From a virus, in the IMG/VR virus record IMGVR_UViG_3300042691_014897, positions 33,239 through 97,238 of that record: a stretch of 64,000 bases of DNA. The stretch is one strand, 5' to 3'. A model generated the notes under the pieces. The model was not told where the DNA came from, did no database searches, and saw only the letters and a list, made by a program, of their open reading frames with translations. The stretch's first letter is position 1; every line of letters begins with the position of its first letter. A program made the translations under genes and the position numbers. Positions 57,301-64,000 of this stretch are shown in pieces.

Positions 57301-60052
57301 TTTATCAAATCTTGATCAAGATATTGCAGATAAGTTAGCTGAAAAGAATCATGCACAGATAGAAGTAAACATCGCTCAAGATACATACGACTCTATTCCA
57401 GTGTTGTTGAATTCTACAGCTATCATGCAAACTATTATATCTGATGGAATACCTGATGATTTAGTTAATCCTACATATAAAACTTTTAGTATTCCATCAA
57501 CATTTACAGTACTCGACGGCGACAGATTTATATGGCGCAAGAGTACTAGCGACGGATCAATCGTTCCACAAGATACTGATTATGATACTGCTCTAAGCGG
57601 TGGAAATTTAGCATACTCAACTGCTACAGGATTAGCTGCCGATGATATCTTAGTTGATGGCGACGGATTTGTTACTCCTACATCGAGCCCTGCTCCTGAA
57701 GAAGTAGTTCCGGGACAAATTGTCGATGCTGTTGCGATTAAAGTCTACGATAGGCCAAGCGCCGGTTCGGCAAATATTAAAGTAGATAGCTATATCGCCG
57801 ATGGAGTAACGAAAGAATTTGCTGTTAGCCAACAACCAAATAGTCCTTCGGCATTAATTGTTAAATTTACCACCGGTGAACGAGATGAAATTACCGACGA
57901 GCTGGTTTCTGTTTCATCGATTAAATCTCTAGGAGAAGATTTCACTTTCGATTATTCTAATAGATTAGTAACTTTAAACGAAGCACCTCCTGAAGGAACG
58001 CTAGTTTCTATTTTTAGTTTTGAATTTAACGGTTCTAAGATATTAGACATTAACTATTTTATCGGAGACGGTGTTCAGACCGAGTTTGTTACTAATGCTC
58101 CATATGTAGATAATATAACATATCAAGTATATGTCGATGGACAACCAGCACAACCTGGTAATCCTGCGTTGTTCGAAACAGATTTATCTTATGAGTCACC
58201 AGGTAGAGTTGGTCTTTATTTTAGTGTACCTCCAGCGAACGGATCTCTAGTAAATTTCATTCTCATTAGCGGTAATGAAAGAACATATTCGATTGCCACA
58301 ACTGAAAAGTTTCCGGGTAATGGCGGATCGTTATACGATTTGTACTATGTAGTAGGTGATATTGTTCCTGTTGAATCAAGTATGCTTGTTCGCGTAAATC
58401 AAAGAATCTTAAAAGCACCTAACAGCAGTTATTACACTATTGAGCCTGGGATTGTAGAATATTTTATCGATCCTGCAAAATATTTGCCTTATAGCATTTC
58501 TACAGATGACATTGTTGTATTAGCTGATAGTCAAGTATTAAATGGTGGTGTTGATTATACTGTTGAATTAAGTAATATTAGTATTGTCTTAAATGAATAT
58601 GTAGCACAAAACTACATAGGAAAAAAATTAATTATCGCAGTACGTCGAGATCAAGAGTACACTTATGTACCTCCGACTGAGACAGAAGGGCCAAAAATAC
58701 AATTTATAGAGAATTTTGATCCTTCGGATAGTATTGAAGTTATTAGTTTTTATAAACATGACATCCTAGACATCCAGAGATCGAGAATTCGAATATCTTC
58801 TAATTTATCGTTGACTCCTGATACTCCTGAATACTATGAATACAGAGGACTAACAGGCGGCCTAATACAATTAGATCGATCAGTTCTTGATGAAAGTTAT
58901 GTTTGGGTAGTTAAAAATGCTAGTCTTTTAACACCGAGTGTTGATTACAAATTAAACAAGGATAGACACAGTATTAAATTAGCTTTACCTGCAAAGATCG
59001 ATGATGACTTTACTGTTATTACGTTTAGTAGTAATGTTTTAACGTCGGGTGTGTCTTATATGCAGTTTAAGGATATGCTTAACAGAGTTCATTTTAAGAG
59101 ATTAAACGCAGATAAGAGAACTCGTTTAGTAAAACCACTATCTTATACAGATACTACAATTGAAGTAGAAGATGCAAGTAATTTTGATTTACCAAGCACA
59201 GCAAATAACAAACCTGGTGTAGTTGAAATCAGAGGCGAAAGAATTGAATATTTTAGTATCAGCGGAAACGTATTAGGACAGTTACGTCGAGGAACGCTTG
59301 GTACTGGAGTTCCATCACTGCATCCAGTTAACAGTTACGTTCAGGATATAGGGGCTAGTGAAACATTACCTTATGTTGAAAGTTCAGTAATTGACCAAGT
59401 TAAAGCTGACGGCACAGAAAATGTAGGTTTATCATTCGTTCCTGGAAACTTTGACACTTCTTGGAGATATCAGGGTAGAGCCATGACAGCACAAGAAGCA
59501 ACAGGACTTGCTAAAAGCTCCATTGAAGCATTCGTTGGCGGATATAGTTCAGTTCCGTGGCAGTCAGGAGTATCTTATAAAGTCGACGATGTTGTTGAGG
59601 TTGGAACTTATACATATAAATGCGTTTTAGCACATACAAGTTCGGATAATTTTAAATCTGATTCGACTAAGTGGTCTTTCTTTGTTGGAAATATAAGACT
59701 GAAGAAAGACAGTTATTCTGTTCATAGCGTTGCAATTCATCCAGAAAGTCCCGAAGGCGATGTTGTATTAGACGCTGACTTTACAGTTGATAATCAAACA
59801 GCAAGTTTAACATTAACTAACAATTTAAAACTTGGTACTAGGGTTACTGTTGTAAAAAGAACAGGAACCGACTGGGATTCTGTAACTAGTATTTTAGATG
59901 AAGATAATAAGATTTCGAGATTCCTAAAAGCGGCGCCTGTAGTATGGTATGCAACTATAGGTAAATATGACAGTACTTTAGGTGATCCGAATACATTTGA
60001 TAGAGATGATGGAACATTTGATAGTACATCGATCACGTTTGATCAAGGATAA
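45335..60052 (+). CDS. giant baseplate wedge-position protein (gp7-position), 4905 aa
   Basis: 4905 aa in one frame, starting in the end of gp6; T4 gp7, in the same place, has 1032. The first 140 residues (KIKNLKTTATDLLPRYFKTDANKKFLQ, YSWNPHIDWDKFVNFQNYYWLPYGP) resemble N-termini of large wedge proteins in marine T4-like phages. Cys pair CC lies at about 959. Carbohydrate-binding-like modules lie near 1417, 1549, 1738, 2246 and 4744. Residues about 2190-2696 carry FG-GAP-type propeller repeats (FGSSLAFGSDTLLVGSEGF; VGSDVILVGAPYALDQG). Next come a DWIFKTSF plus NEVKPYRTKIREF segment (3206-3409), GxGY repeats, a long coiled coil (3892-4022) and an IRGERIEYFSI plus RGTLGTG element near 4628. No enzyme motif. 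Probably a baseplate and peripheral adhesion protein; its gp7 kinship is positional. Confidence 0.75.
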   Translation: MAESKKIKNLKTTATDLLPRYFKTDANKKFLQATIDQLIQPGTVKKVNGYIGRQNAKSAVGSDIFITASTKDRQDYQLEPALTIKDSIGNNVFFKDYQDYINQLSVFGSNTKNHNRLNRQEFYSWNPHIDWDKFVNFQNYYWLPYGPDTVRIFGQQENIISSYKVDLQSETDNNVYVFSPDGATQNPTLKLFRGQTYRFEINSPGNPFSIKTARSPESFDRYINPGVTGYAVENGVIEITLPYNSPDILYYVSETDIDLGGVFQVESIEENTVLDISTDILGKKEYVLSDGTKLSNGMKVSFVGNVSPAEYSVGQYYVEGVGRSIRLVNEKVLELISTYTNQQSVPFDSGKFDSQPWDDAISFAGKSDYIVVNRASTDRNPWSRYNRWFHKDVIEKSATYNNKVASIDQSARATRPIIEFEPNIKLYNFGTRALGDVDVIDDYTVDVFSMVEGQLGYNVDGIQLAQGQRVLFTADTDRLVRNRIYKVDFLLLDGVRKIHLVEQELPVTNDLVLIRQGNKNKGQMYWYDGDQWNLGQQKTSVNQSPMFDVFDETGHSFGDKTVYDGSTFKGTKLFSYKQGTGANDATLGFPLSYKNITNIGDIVFNFNLATDKFQYKDIVDIKDKQIKVGYLFNYEDTDAGYINGWTTARTFDVQPAVRIYKNSNKFNNFNIDIFDDIDSLGDLRVKVFVNGLFVQPADYTISTSGRYKTIILNNDILDSDVLTIKCYSNQPINENGYYEVPINLQNNPSNNDIGDFTLGEVIDHVGSIVENLENFEGQFPGPNNLRDLGGVSDLGTKFVQHSGPMSLVLYHVTSDTNNIIRAIESSREDYNKFKRNFVSVAENLGIDTDPVELVNLILQEINKDKPKSSPYYFSDMIPYAGGIKTELTVIDYRIKTYPLTNNFNLDTLSNKAVIVYLNDNQLLYEKDYTFSDQGFVVISAELQNDDKVTIWEFENTNGCCVPPTPTKLGIWPKYEPKKIYDTTLVNPRWMIQGHDGSLILAYNDYRDDLILELEKRIFNNIKIKYDSNIFDVQDLIPSFNKSNRYSLSEFNEVLSISFYQWSGLVSKDFTKPLGYSRDNSLTFNYKELPALDGSSPLPGYWRGVYQWMLGTDRPNLCPWEMLGFSIEPSWWQEVYGPAPYTSDNLIMWEDIADGLVKQPNSPTVYVEKYKRPYLKGRIPVDQDGNIISPLDSGLALGPITTSTANDFVFGDQSPVETAWRRSSYYPFSVMVASMLLQPATTLGTLLDRSRIVRNLAGQLIYKDTGVRITASDIVLPSIYSSTSNIKSSGIINYIVDYILSDNLRSYTEYQYNLKNIQAKLSYRIGSFSSKEKFKLLLDSKTPLSQSSVFVPQEDYEIILNSSSPIKKISYSGVVITKGADGFSVKGYSKTQPYFKYYPATNLGLLINIGGISEGFVEWTSQSTYSSGKVIFYNNRYYRSKVLHTTSDTFDSKYYQLLPSLPLIGGRDAYIRTEWDRTEEIVVPYGTRFRTIQEVVDFLLGYGEYLKDQGFIFDDFNAELNAITNWETSAKEFLFWTTQNWSTGEDQWDDWKPNEFVPVGSVVKYAGDYYKSVVTSDPSEVFQEDNFVKLDGLSDIGSAVISLSPAAIKLTFEAPLSVVDDIRNSFNGYEIFKVDGTPIQPNFLNNYREDNAVSYTPTEDGIYGATFYLVQKEQVVILNNSTLFNDTIYNPESGYRQEKIKVSGYVSSEWNGSFNIPGFIFDQAKIDDWESWKDYALGDIVKYKQFYYSASRFIPGEESFDNNKWIKLDQKPTPRLLPNWTYKAEQFTDFYSLDSDNFDGDQQAVAQHLVGYQKRQYLSNIIKDDVSEFKFYQGMIVEKGTQNVLNKLFDVLSADDKESVDFYEEWALRTGQYGASQAFENIEFIIDESDVKNNPQGYELVNQIDTSLVDFIVRQTPNEVYLKPVGYSNSPWPVAEDKPSFLRTPGYVRPSDVKYSFVSLDQVISTDITDYVEGDYVWVGFEGREWNVYRYSRLEQTVVDAAYSTNDKLLTLVLDKNTSVRIGDIIGIDQVSTFPGFYKVVDIDLKKIILSAPSITNFRTPFTEQNKIVISTFYSYRVKNVVNGNGSIDYAIDRADQVLKTAPNNGELLWIDDNGNNKWMTWQYNPIYSLDEIINTAPQEGLSYGRRIVLNPGANITAISNDLGEVIIYDKAGPVAPWLQRQTITVPFISKNTGFDDNATPASLTGDVIAISGDSRWLATGTPLANNVSSRLKYVGGSPLWSSVTSYAVGDIVIYNSKPYQAQFIVGLPANLNKNPETQTNFWKEISYIPVGEDSLSTNSNLTKQGVVSIYEKDANNIFTLVATIVSPHPLNNEKFGSSLAFGSDTLLVGSEGFQNDTGKVYRLTYKTTIEATTNYNPVGSSGQTLVVSSTANIRAGMHVLGNGFTTQYVAQVVNSTTLILNAPPDSDPSTILSFTVTGWRYDTSIVVGEPLQSGSRFGTSTIVSKDNSTLLVSAPGGVYDNNSENLSVEGDELIKIPGKVFVYKLASGQYSLYTVLTNGSPDYGTSITVSNTGQYIAVSSIFDDKETIDQGTVIVYKDNGTGYSQYQELYNLDPETAEFFGSKISFMNDYDTLVVYSEGSDTKTTMTIDLGSTTFDNNLTKIVDVAEDSGRIDVYDRYGSKWIFSESLVNGQDISTGYSTGLAVGSDVILVGAPYALDQGLSSGRVHEYRKPIGKFSWSVLHQETDRIDLSKIKRAFLYDRNTNKLVSYLDVIDSTQGRIPGLADQEIRYKTFYDPAIYSVGNSTVKIDEGMAWGKAQVGTLWWDLRTAKFYDSQDNDLVYRNSTWNTLFPGASVDIYEWVETTLTPSQWNSRADTDEGLITGVSGTTLYGNDVYGLIKKYDSVAKTFKNTYYYWVKNKKTIPNVNFRKIPANDVAELISNPRGYGYKYLALTSPNSFSLVNVKPLLQDSNIVLSVEYWTGNYDNKNIHNEWKIISNNPNSSIPRFIENKWFDSLCGKDEAGRLVPDTTLPPKIKYGIEFRPRQGMFVNRFEALKQFIEQINLVLINNLIVERSDLSSIEQFEKEPSEISGLYDSAIDSEEELRFTNIGTYEKAVLKPIINDGRITGIDIVQRGRGYLIAPYLTISGTGTGAVVRSVLDTRGRITGVEIISQGEGYSDQTTVTVRNYSILVHSDSTAYGNWSIYSYEPLSLTWSRVQTQSYDVRNYWSYVDWYAPGYNQFTAIDFSVSSFVDLNNLKTDIDQIVKIRTTNNGTWLLLRKYAESTSVDWTQSYEVIGSEKGTIQFNSNLYSFSNTQYGFDASLYDSSIFDNSASIELRIILNAIKNNILTDDLKQSYLDLFFNSVRYVLSEQNYVDWIFKTSFVKAKHSVGELKQKVTYNNDNLENFEDFINEVKPYRTKIREFISSYDKVDNSLLSTTDFDLPAVFEDGAITPIDVVVRNGIVQTNSNKLLEYPWKHWYDNLGYNITSIVVSSQGAGYVSEPVVRIISNSGSGARARAFITNGKVTRISLINRGSGYLDAPVIVLEGGLGTTGVQARAVAIIGDGVIRNNHIGIKFDRLTQRYFITSLQETETYSGSVAVSGSRLQFPLKWAPDIVNTFANNVKLGIETVTINDVEVLKSDYKLSTVKSTSRGYTSYSGLLTFDVAPARGSTVKINYTKDWSVLNAADRIQYYYDPVAGELGKELGQLMTGVDYGGVNVTGLSFEVGQGWDSVPYYTDKWDSSDTTFSDYIVTVAANTHSFTLPYVPPNGTEMNVYYSSKNIETYPGDGFTKIYNFNILNIYPPTVRVETTVEFDDTATTNVEGSNTITLVSVNNIQVGDIVTIIPDVEKTIGLDTKVIEVNTINKTVKLDQILFKDIETGTSAVFTRTLVDPIDCTINSNGTVFLNDAVPTGSNIVITAFFDPVRLDDPYYNSKTSAQETLADAQEVLTTKTNEYYTLVNSEVDLQEQLESLTDEIYQLQTELNALNVIIDGLDPSNPLYIESVNRINDLVNTEIPAVQDQIDSVSNDLSNLDQDIADKLAEKNHAQIEVNIAQDTYDSIPVLLNSTAIMQTIISDGIPDDLVNPTYKTFSIPSTFTVLDGDRFIWRKSTSDGSIVPQDTDYDTALSGGNLAYSTATGLAADDILVDGDGFVTPTSSPAPEEVVPGQIVDAVAIKVYDRPSAGSANIKVDSYIADGVTKEFAVSQQPNSPSALIVKFTTGERDEITDELVSVSSIKSLGEDFTFDYSNRLVTLNEAPPEGTLVSIFSFEFNGSKILDINYFIGDGVQTEFVTNAPYVDNITYQVYVDGQPAQPGNPALFETDLSYESPGRVGLYFSVPPANGSLVNFILISGNERTYSIATTEKFPGNGGSLYDLYYVVGDIVPVESSMLVRVNQRILKAPNSSYYTIEPGIVEYFIDPAKYLPYSISTDDIVVLADSQVLNGGVDYTVELSNISIVLNEYVAQNYIGKKLIIAVRRDQEYTYVPPTETEGPKIQFIENFDPSDSIEVISFYKHDILDIQRSRIRISSNLSLTPDTPEYYEYRGLTGGLIQLDRSVLDESYVWVVKNASLLTPSVDYKLNKDRHSIKLALPAKIDDDFTVITFSSNVLTSGVSYMQFKDMLNRVHFKRLNADKRTRLVKPLSYTDTTIEVEDASNFDLPSTANNKPGVVEIRGERIEYFSISGNVLGQLRRGTLGTGVPSLHPVNSYVQDIGASETLPYVESSVIDQVKADGTENVGLSFVPGNFDTSWRYQGRAMTAQEATGLAKSSIEAFVGGYSSVPWQSGVSYKVDDVVEVGTYTYKCVLAHTSSDNFKSDSTKWSFFVGNIRLKKDSYSVHSVAIHPESPEGDVVLDADFTVDNQTASLTLTNNLKLGTRVTVVKRTGTDWDSVTSILDEDNKISRFLKAAPVVWYATIGKYDSTLGDPNTFDRDDGTFDSTSITFDQG

Positions 60053-60055
60053 AAC

Positions 60056-62059
60056 ATGGCAAAGCAAACAATAAATTTTGGAACCACGATAAACGACGGC
60101 ACAGGCGACACGTTAAGAGCCGGCGCTCAGAAAATCAACGCTAATTTTACTGAATTATATGATGCATTTTCTGCAGACGGGACATTAAGTGTTGTTTCAG
60201 GAGTTGTTGCAGGAAACGGTATATCAGTTAGTAATCCATATGGTTCAGTTACTGTTAACGCATTGCCTGCATCAGAAACACAGGCAGGTGTAATCAAAGT
60301 AGGTAGCGGACTAACTATCACTGATGGAATATTATCAGCTACAGCCTACTCCCTGCCAAAGGCTGCATCTAATATATTAGGTGGCATCAAAGTCGGTGAT
60401 AACCTAACGATTAATAATGAGGGTGTACTAAGTGCAGTCGCTACTCCTTATACCTTACCAACTGCTAGCCCAACAACTAAGGGCGGAATTAAAGTTGGAG
60501 ACGGGCTAGAGATTGTTGATGGAGTTTTAAAGGTGGCAAGCATTGGAATAGCATCTGCTCTAGAATCCGGAAATGCTATTCTAACTTATAGCGAAGTAGA
60601 GGGATTAACTCACAGTATTTTGCAATCAGATTTTGGTGTTTCGTTGTTTACTACCGGAGAAATTAATTATACTAGTTTAGGGTGGACAGATGGAACAGAG
60701 ATAGTTAATCAAGTAACTGTCACGAGTGCCGGAATTAGCATGTACCATCAAAATATTACTGATGAAATTACAACTCAATGGCAATTTAGAAATGATGGAA
60801 TACTATTAGGACCAACGATTGCTTTAGGTACCCTCGCTGATCAAACTCAAATAATAGCAGTACAAACTGATGAAAGCATAACTTTAGGAAACTACGATCT
60901 TAAATCATACGTAAGAGTTGAGTCGCCAATTAACGAATCAGCACCTCACGTTATTAGAATTAACTCTAACATTGTTGATGATTATGTTGAAGGCCTGGGA
61001 TATACTAGTCCGGGCGGTATCGAACTTAACGCAGGTGGAATACAGTCGGAGACTCGCTCTGGAATAACCATGGGAACATTAGTAGCAGACACATCCCACG
61101 ATTTTCCTCCAGCACCTGTATTACCAACCGCAACATTAACTACTAACATGGAAATTGTTGGCGGAACTGCTTTCTACGGTGATGTTTATATTGCAGGCGG
61201 AAGTATATTAGGAATTCGAACTGGGATAGTATTCCAAGATGGTACTATACAGACAACTGCATATCAGGGAGAATCACCTGCTGATATTTCTTCGTTGAAT
61301 AATGGATCTTTCAGTGTCGAATTAACTAGTGAAGGATTAGTAACAATACCAAGTACACTTACATCTACTACTAATTTAATTTTAGAATCTATTGCAGATT
61401 TACAAGCGACTGCCGGCGAGGATGTTATTTTAACTTCTTCAGTTGGATTTGCCTTAAGAAACTACAGCACAACTGACGGCATTAGCATTGTCACATCTTT
61501 CAACGACGAAGCAGAAAAGATTTGGACATTTAATGCAAGTGGTAGTTTAACAATGCCAAGCAGTGGGGACGGATTAACATGGAATAACCCCGATGAGCCA
61601 CCAATGCCACTCGGCGGCTGGCATGCTAATTCATCTATAACTATTGAAAAGGACGCCGGACTACACATAACTCATGGCATCGGCGGTCTTGGAAGTTTGG
61701 AATGGATATTTAAGACTGATGGCTCTATACAATTCCCGGATTCTACGGTACAGACCACTGCCTACACACGTTCGTTAACGTTAGTAGAAACTGTCGGTGG
61801 GCTTATTGATCTGTTAGAGGGTGCTGATACTATCCAGATTAACGAGGCACCTGCGTATGTTTACGAAGGAATTTATACAATAAGCTTCGTTGATCGAGTA
61901 GTAAGTGGGCAGAGAACATTAGTAATAAACAATACTGATGGCGAAATTGCTTTAGATTTCGGCAGCGGAACTTCGGGATTTATTATTCCGGCATTAACAG
62001 TTATGGAAGCAGTATATACTGGTGCCCAGTTCTTTATCATATCAGACCGAGCAATATAA
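60056..62059 (+). CDS. tail fibre-type protein, 667 aa
   Basis: 667 aa, starting 3 bases after the giant gene stop. N-terminal TINFGTTINDGTGDTLRAGAQKINANFTELYDA is a common phage fibre entry. Three tandem repeats with the pattern GGIKVGxGLxIxDGVL occupy about residues 75-165. Two DGT/DSTxQTTAY motifs (near 399 and 563) occur in many T4-like fibres. The C-terminal 90 residues are beta-rich (YEGIYTISF, VTMEAVYTGAQFF-like end). Beta-repeat fibre or whisker role inferred; no catalytic or chaperone signature. Confidence 0.75.
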   Translation: MAKQTINFGTTINDGTGDTLRAGAQKINANFTELYDAFSADGTLSVVSGVVAGNGISVSNPYGSVTVNALPASETQAGVIKVGSGLTITDGILSATAYSLPKAASNILGGIKVGDNLTINNEGVLSAVATPYTLPTASPTTKGGIKVGDGLEIVDGVLKVASIGIASALESGNAILTYSEVEGLTHSILQSDFGVSLFTTGEINYTSLGWTDGTEIVNQVTVTSAGISMYHQNITDEITTQWQFRNDGILLGPTIALGTLADQTQIIAVQTDESITLGNYDLKSYVRVESPINESAPHVIRINSNIVDDYVEGLGYTSPGGIELNAGGIQSETRSGITMGTLVADTSHDFPPAPVLPTATLTTNMEIVGGTAFYGDVYIAGGSILGIRTGIVFQDGTIQTTAYQGESPADISSLNNGSFSVELTSEGLVTIPSTLTSTTNLILESIADLQATAGEDVILTSSVGFALRNYSTTDGISIVTSFNDEAEKIWTFNASGSLTMPSSGDGLTWNNPDEPPMPLGGWHANSSITIEKDAGLHITHGIGGLGSLEWIFKTDGSIQFPDSTVQTTAYTRSLTLVETVGGLIDLLEGADTIQINEAPAYVYEGIYTISFVDRVVSGQRTLVINNTDGEIALDFGSGTSGFIIPALTVMEAVYTGAQFFIISDRAI

Positions 62060-62088
62060 CGAATTAACTGACTACTTTATATACATTG

Positions 62089-62095
62089 ATAAATA
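62089..62095 (+). promoter_or_regulatory. late promoter-like box for distal fibre genes
   Basis: Plus strand TTGATAAATATTG, 20 bases before the ATG at 62116, in the 56-base gap. It matches the box before gp6 (GATAAATATTG) almost exactly, supporting both. Confidence 0.6.
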
Positions 62096-62115
62096 TTGAA
62101 TAAAGAGAGATTACT

Positions 62116-62724
62116 ATGCAGAGTAAAGACGTAACCGGAGTACATATCGAAGGGCATATCAAGATTTTTAACCCAGAATCTGGGGAAGTCTTTATTAATA
62201 AAAGAAATGCCATTCATTATGAGAATATTAGTATTGCATTAGCACAGAGTATTGCTAATAGCGGCCAGGGATTTATTTATGAAATGGCGTTTGGCAACGG
62301 CGGAACCGCAGTTGACCCGACTGGTATTATTACATACTTGACTCCAAACAGCTCAGGAACTAACGCTAGTCTTTACAATGAAACATATTCTAAAGTAGTC
62401 GACGACAGATCTAGTAACAACGTAGATCCTACCCGTAATTTTATTGAAACACGTCATGTTACTGGTACAAATTACACCGATGTATTTGTTACCTGCTTGT
62501 TAGATTACGGTGAGCCCAGTGGCCAACAAGCATTTGACACATCAACTGATGCAGATGGACTTTACATTTTTGACGAATTAGGTTTAAAAAGTTATAGCGC
62601 ATCGGGAAACAGTCTGTTACTGACCCATGTTATTTTCCATCCAGTGCAGAAATCACTTAATCGTTTGATACAAATTGATTATACAGTTCGTATTCAAAGT
62701 CTAACAGGCCTTGCGGGAGTTTAA
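62116..62724 (+). CDS. conserved virion-associated protein, 202 aa
   Basis: 202 aa, AAAGAGAG precedes the ATG. It begins SKDVTGVHIEGHIKIFNPESGEV, then NKRNAIHYENISIALAQSI and FIYEMAFGNGGTAVDP, a pattern of conserved baseplate or fibre neighbours in marine T4-like phages. The C-terminal half ends in strands (LLLTHVIFHPV, LIQIDYTVRIQ). Function not known to me. It lies between two fibre genes, with its own late promoter, so a fibre-attachment or adaptor role is possible. Confidence 0.6.
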   Translation: MQSKDVTGVHIEGHIKIFNPESGEVFINKRNAIHYENISIALAQSIANSGQGFIYEMAFGNGGTAVDPTGIITYLTPNSSGTNASLYNETYSKVVDDRSSNNVDPTRNFIETRHVTGTNYTDVFVTCLLDYGEPSGQQAFDTSTDADGLYIFDELGLKSYSASGNSLLLTHVIFHPVQKSLNRLIQIDYTVRIQSLTGLAGV

Positions 62725-62727
62725 TAA

Positions 62728-64000
62728 ATGTCATATCAAGTAAATCATACTGAACAGACTAATCCGGCAAAACCGCCATACGTAGTACAAGACCAAAGTC
62801 TTAACCAAGAAACTAGTTTAAAGTTTCCCGGAAAGAACTATGCCGGTTACGGGCCAATCGTAGCTGAAAACTTTTTGCATTTGCTAGAAAACTTTGCTAA
62901 AAATTCTGCACCATTAAATCCTGTTCAAGGCCAATTATGGTACGACAATAGTCCTAACGTAAATCTTTTAAAAATTTATGATGGTACGACTTGGACTGCC
63001 GCAGGAAGTGTAAAGAAATCGTCAAACGAACCTAGTGTTGCAAGTAGTATTACTGGAGACTTGTGGGTTAATACAGAAAAGAAACAGTTATATGTTTATT
63101 CTGGATCTAATTGGTTGTTAATCGGTCCTCAATTTAGCGAAGGATCTAAAACAGGTCCAGATATTGAAACAATTACTGATACTAATAACATAGACCATGA
63201 TATTCTTACTTTATGGTCTGAAAACAATAGAATCGCAATTATTAGTAAAACATCTTTTACACCTAAAACTACACTTGCAGGATTTGCTTCAGTAGGACAA
63301 GGTGTAAATTTATCATCAGTTGACGAAACTAATACAACAAGCCCTACAAAATTTTGGGGTACTGCTAGTAAAGCAGATTCTTTAGTTGTTAGAGGACAAA
63401 CAGTTTTAGCTAGTAATTTTTTAAGAAACGACGAATCTAGTACCAGTAACTTTCCTATTAATATTCGAAACAACAACGGATTGAGTGTTGGTAGCGATTT
63501 AAGTTTTAATATCTCAACAGATACAAACTCATCGATATTTTATTCTAAGACAAATGATAGCTATTTGCAATTTAGATTAACCAGCGGCGGAAATCCGATT
63601 GATGCAGTTCGAATTGAAGCTAACGGATATGTTAGAGTAGGATCAAGTAATAAAGTTCCGGAGTATGAACTTGACGTAGTTGGGACAATTCAATCATCCG
63701 GAGATTTAAAAGTATTAGGAACTACCGATGCAACAGTACTAGGCGTTGGTAGTATTGCAACTAATGGTGGCCTAAGTGTTAATAAACAAAGTCAGTTCGG
63801 CGGCGACATTAATGTCAATGGCGGGATACACTTTAACAATCTAGACACAAATGGCGATCCTATAGCCGGAACAGTCATTCAACCTGGCTCTGCTGACGCC
63901 GCAAATTTATACGATATCGGAAGCAGTGCAAGACCTTTTAGAAATATATATTCTCAATCATTTGTTGGTAATTTTAACGGTGCCTTTACAGGAACATTAG
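62728..64000 (+). CDS. tail fibre protein, 3' end outside window
   Basis: Open from the ATG at 62728 to the window edge (424 codons plus one base, no stop), so the C-terminus is missing. GGGAG lies upstream. N-terminal FPGKNYAGYGPIVAENFLHLLENFA and then PVQGQLWYDNSPN, LKIYDGTTWTAAG are familiar marine T4-like fibre entries. Later GDLWVNTEKKQLYVYSGSNW repeats the theme, and the visible end (NLYDIGSSARPFRNIYSQSF) is the short shaft repeat also found in the minus-strand fibres. Receptor-binding tip, if any, would be beyond the window. Confidence 0.8.
   Translation, partial: MSYQVNHTEQTNPAKPPYVVQDQSLNQETSLKFPGKNYAGYGPIVAENFLHLLENFAKNSAPLNPVQGQLWYDNSPNVNLLKIYDGTTWTAAGSVKKSSNEPSVASSITGDLWVNTEKKQLYVYSGSNWLLIGPQFSEGSKTGPDIETITDTNNIDHDILTLWSENNRIAIISKTSFTPKTTLAGFASVGQGVNLSSVDETNTTSPTKFWGTASKADSLVVRGQTVLASNFLRNDESSTSNFPINIRNNNGLSVGSDLSFNISTDTNSSIFYSKTNDSYLQFRLTSGGNPIDAVRIEANGYVRVGSSNKVPEYELDVVGTIQSSGDLKVLGTTDATVLGVGSIATNGGLSVNKQSQFGGDINVNGGIHFNNLDTNGDPIAGTVIQPGSADAANLYDIGSSARPFRNIYSQSFVGNFNGAFTGTL

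Overview
The window is part of the genome of a T4-like myovirus (contractile-tailed phage). It carries homologues of T4 gp20, gp21, gp22, gp23, gp26, gp53, gp5, gp25, gp6, gp46, gp47 and gp55, and most gene starts follow T4-type late promoter boxes (TATAAATA and close variants). Very large, repeat-rich virion proteins, small accessory beta proteins and AT-rich DNA resemble marine T4-like phages (cyanophage and pelagiphage types) more than enteric T4. No host marker gene, tRNA, integrase or CRISPR array is visible, so the host cannot be named.

Layout. 1-28760 (minus strand) is the virion block. Read from right to left it runs: a tape-measure-like protein, portal gp20, a small conserved protein, an acidic core protein, protease gp21, scaffold gp22 and major capsid gp23 with a terminator. 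After that come small beta proteins and three huge adhesin or fibre-like genes (1561 aa, 1353 aa and at least 2809 aa). The last of these runs off the left edge. 28786-29875 (plus) holds gp26-like and probable gp51-like baseplate-hub genes. 29868-30758 (minus) is an unknown membrane-associated protein. 30785-31249 is the only long gene-free stretch; it is hairpin-rich and unlike its surroundings.

31250-36318 (minus) is a tightly overlapping operon: gp55 (late sigma), gp47, gp46, a small basic protein, an SGNH-hydrolase-like protein and a GIY-YIG nuclease. It is probably driven by a host sigma70-type promoter that contains a perfect 22-bp inverted repeat. 36403-64000 (plus) is the baseplate and tail-fibre block: gp48-like cap, gp53, gp27-like hub, gp5-like spike without a lysozyme domain, gp25, gp6, a 4905-aa protein in the gp7 position, then three fibre-type genes, the last cut by the right edge.

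How they work together. The operon with the early-type promoter makes the late sigma factor and the recombination nuclease that supports replication. In T4, gp55 then redirects host RNA polymerase to TATAAATA promoters. Such boxes precede the capsid, baseplate and fibre transcription units on both strands here. Head genes build and mature the prohead, baseplate genes build the tail base, and the giant beta-rich proteins probably supply fibres and receptor-binding surfaces.
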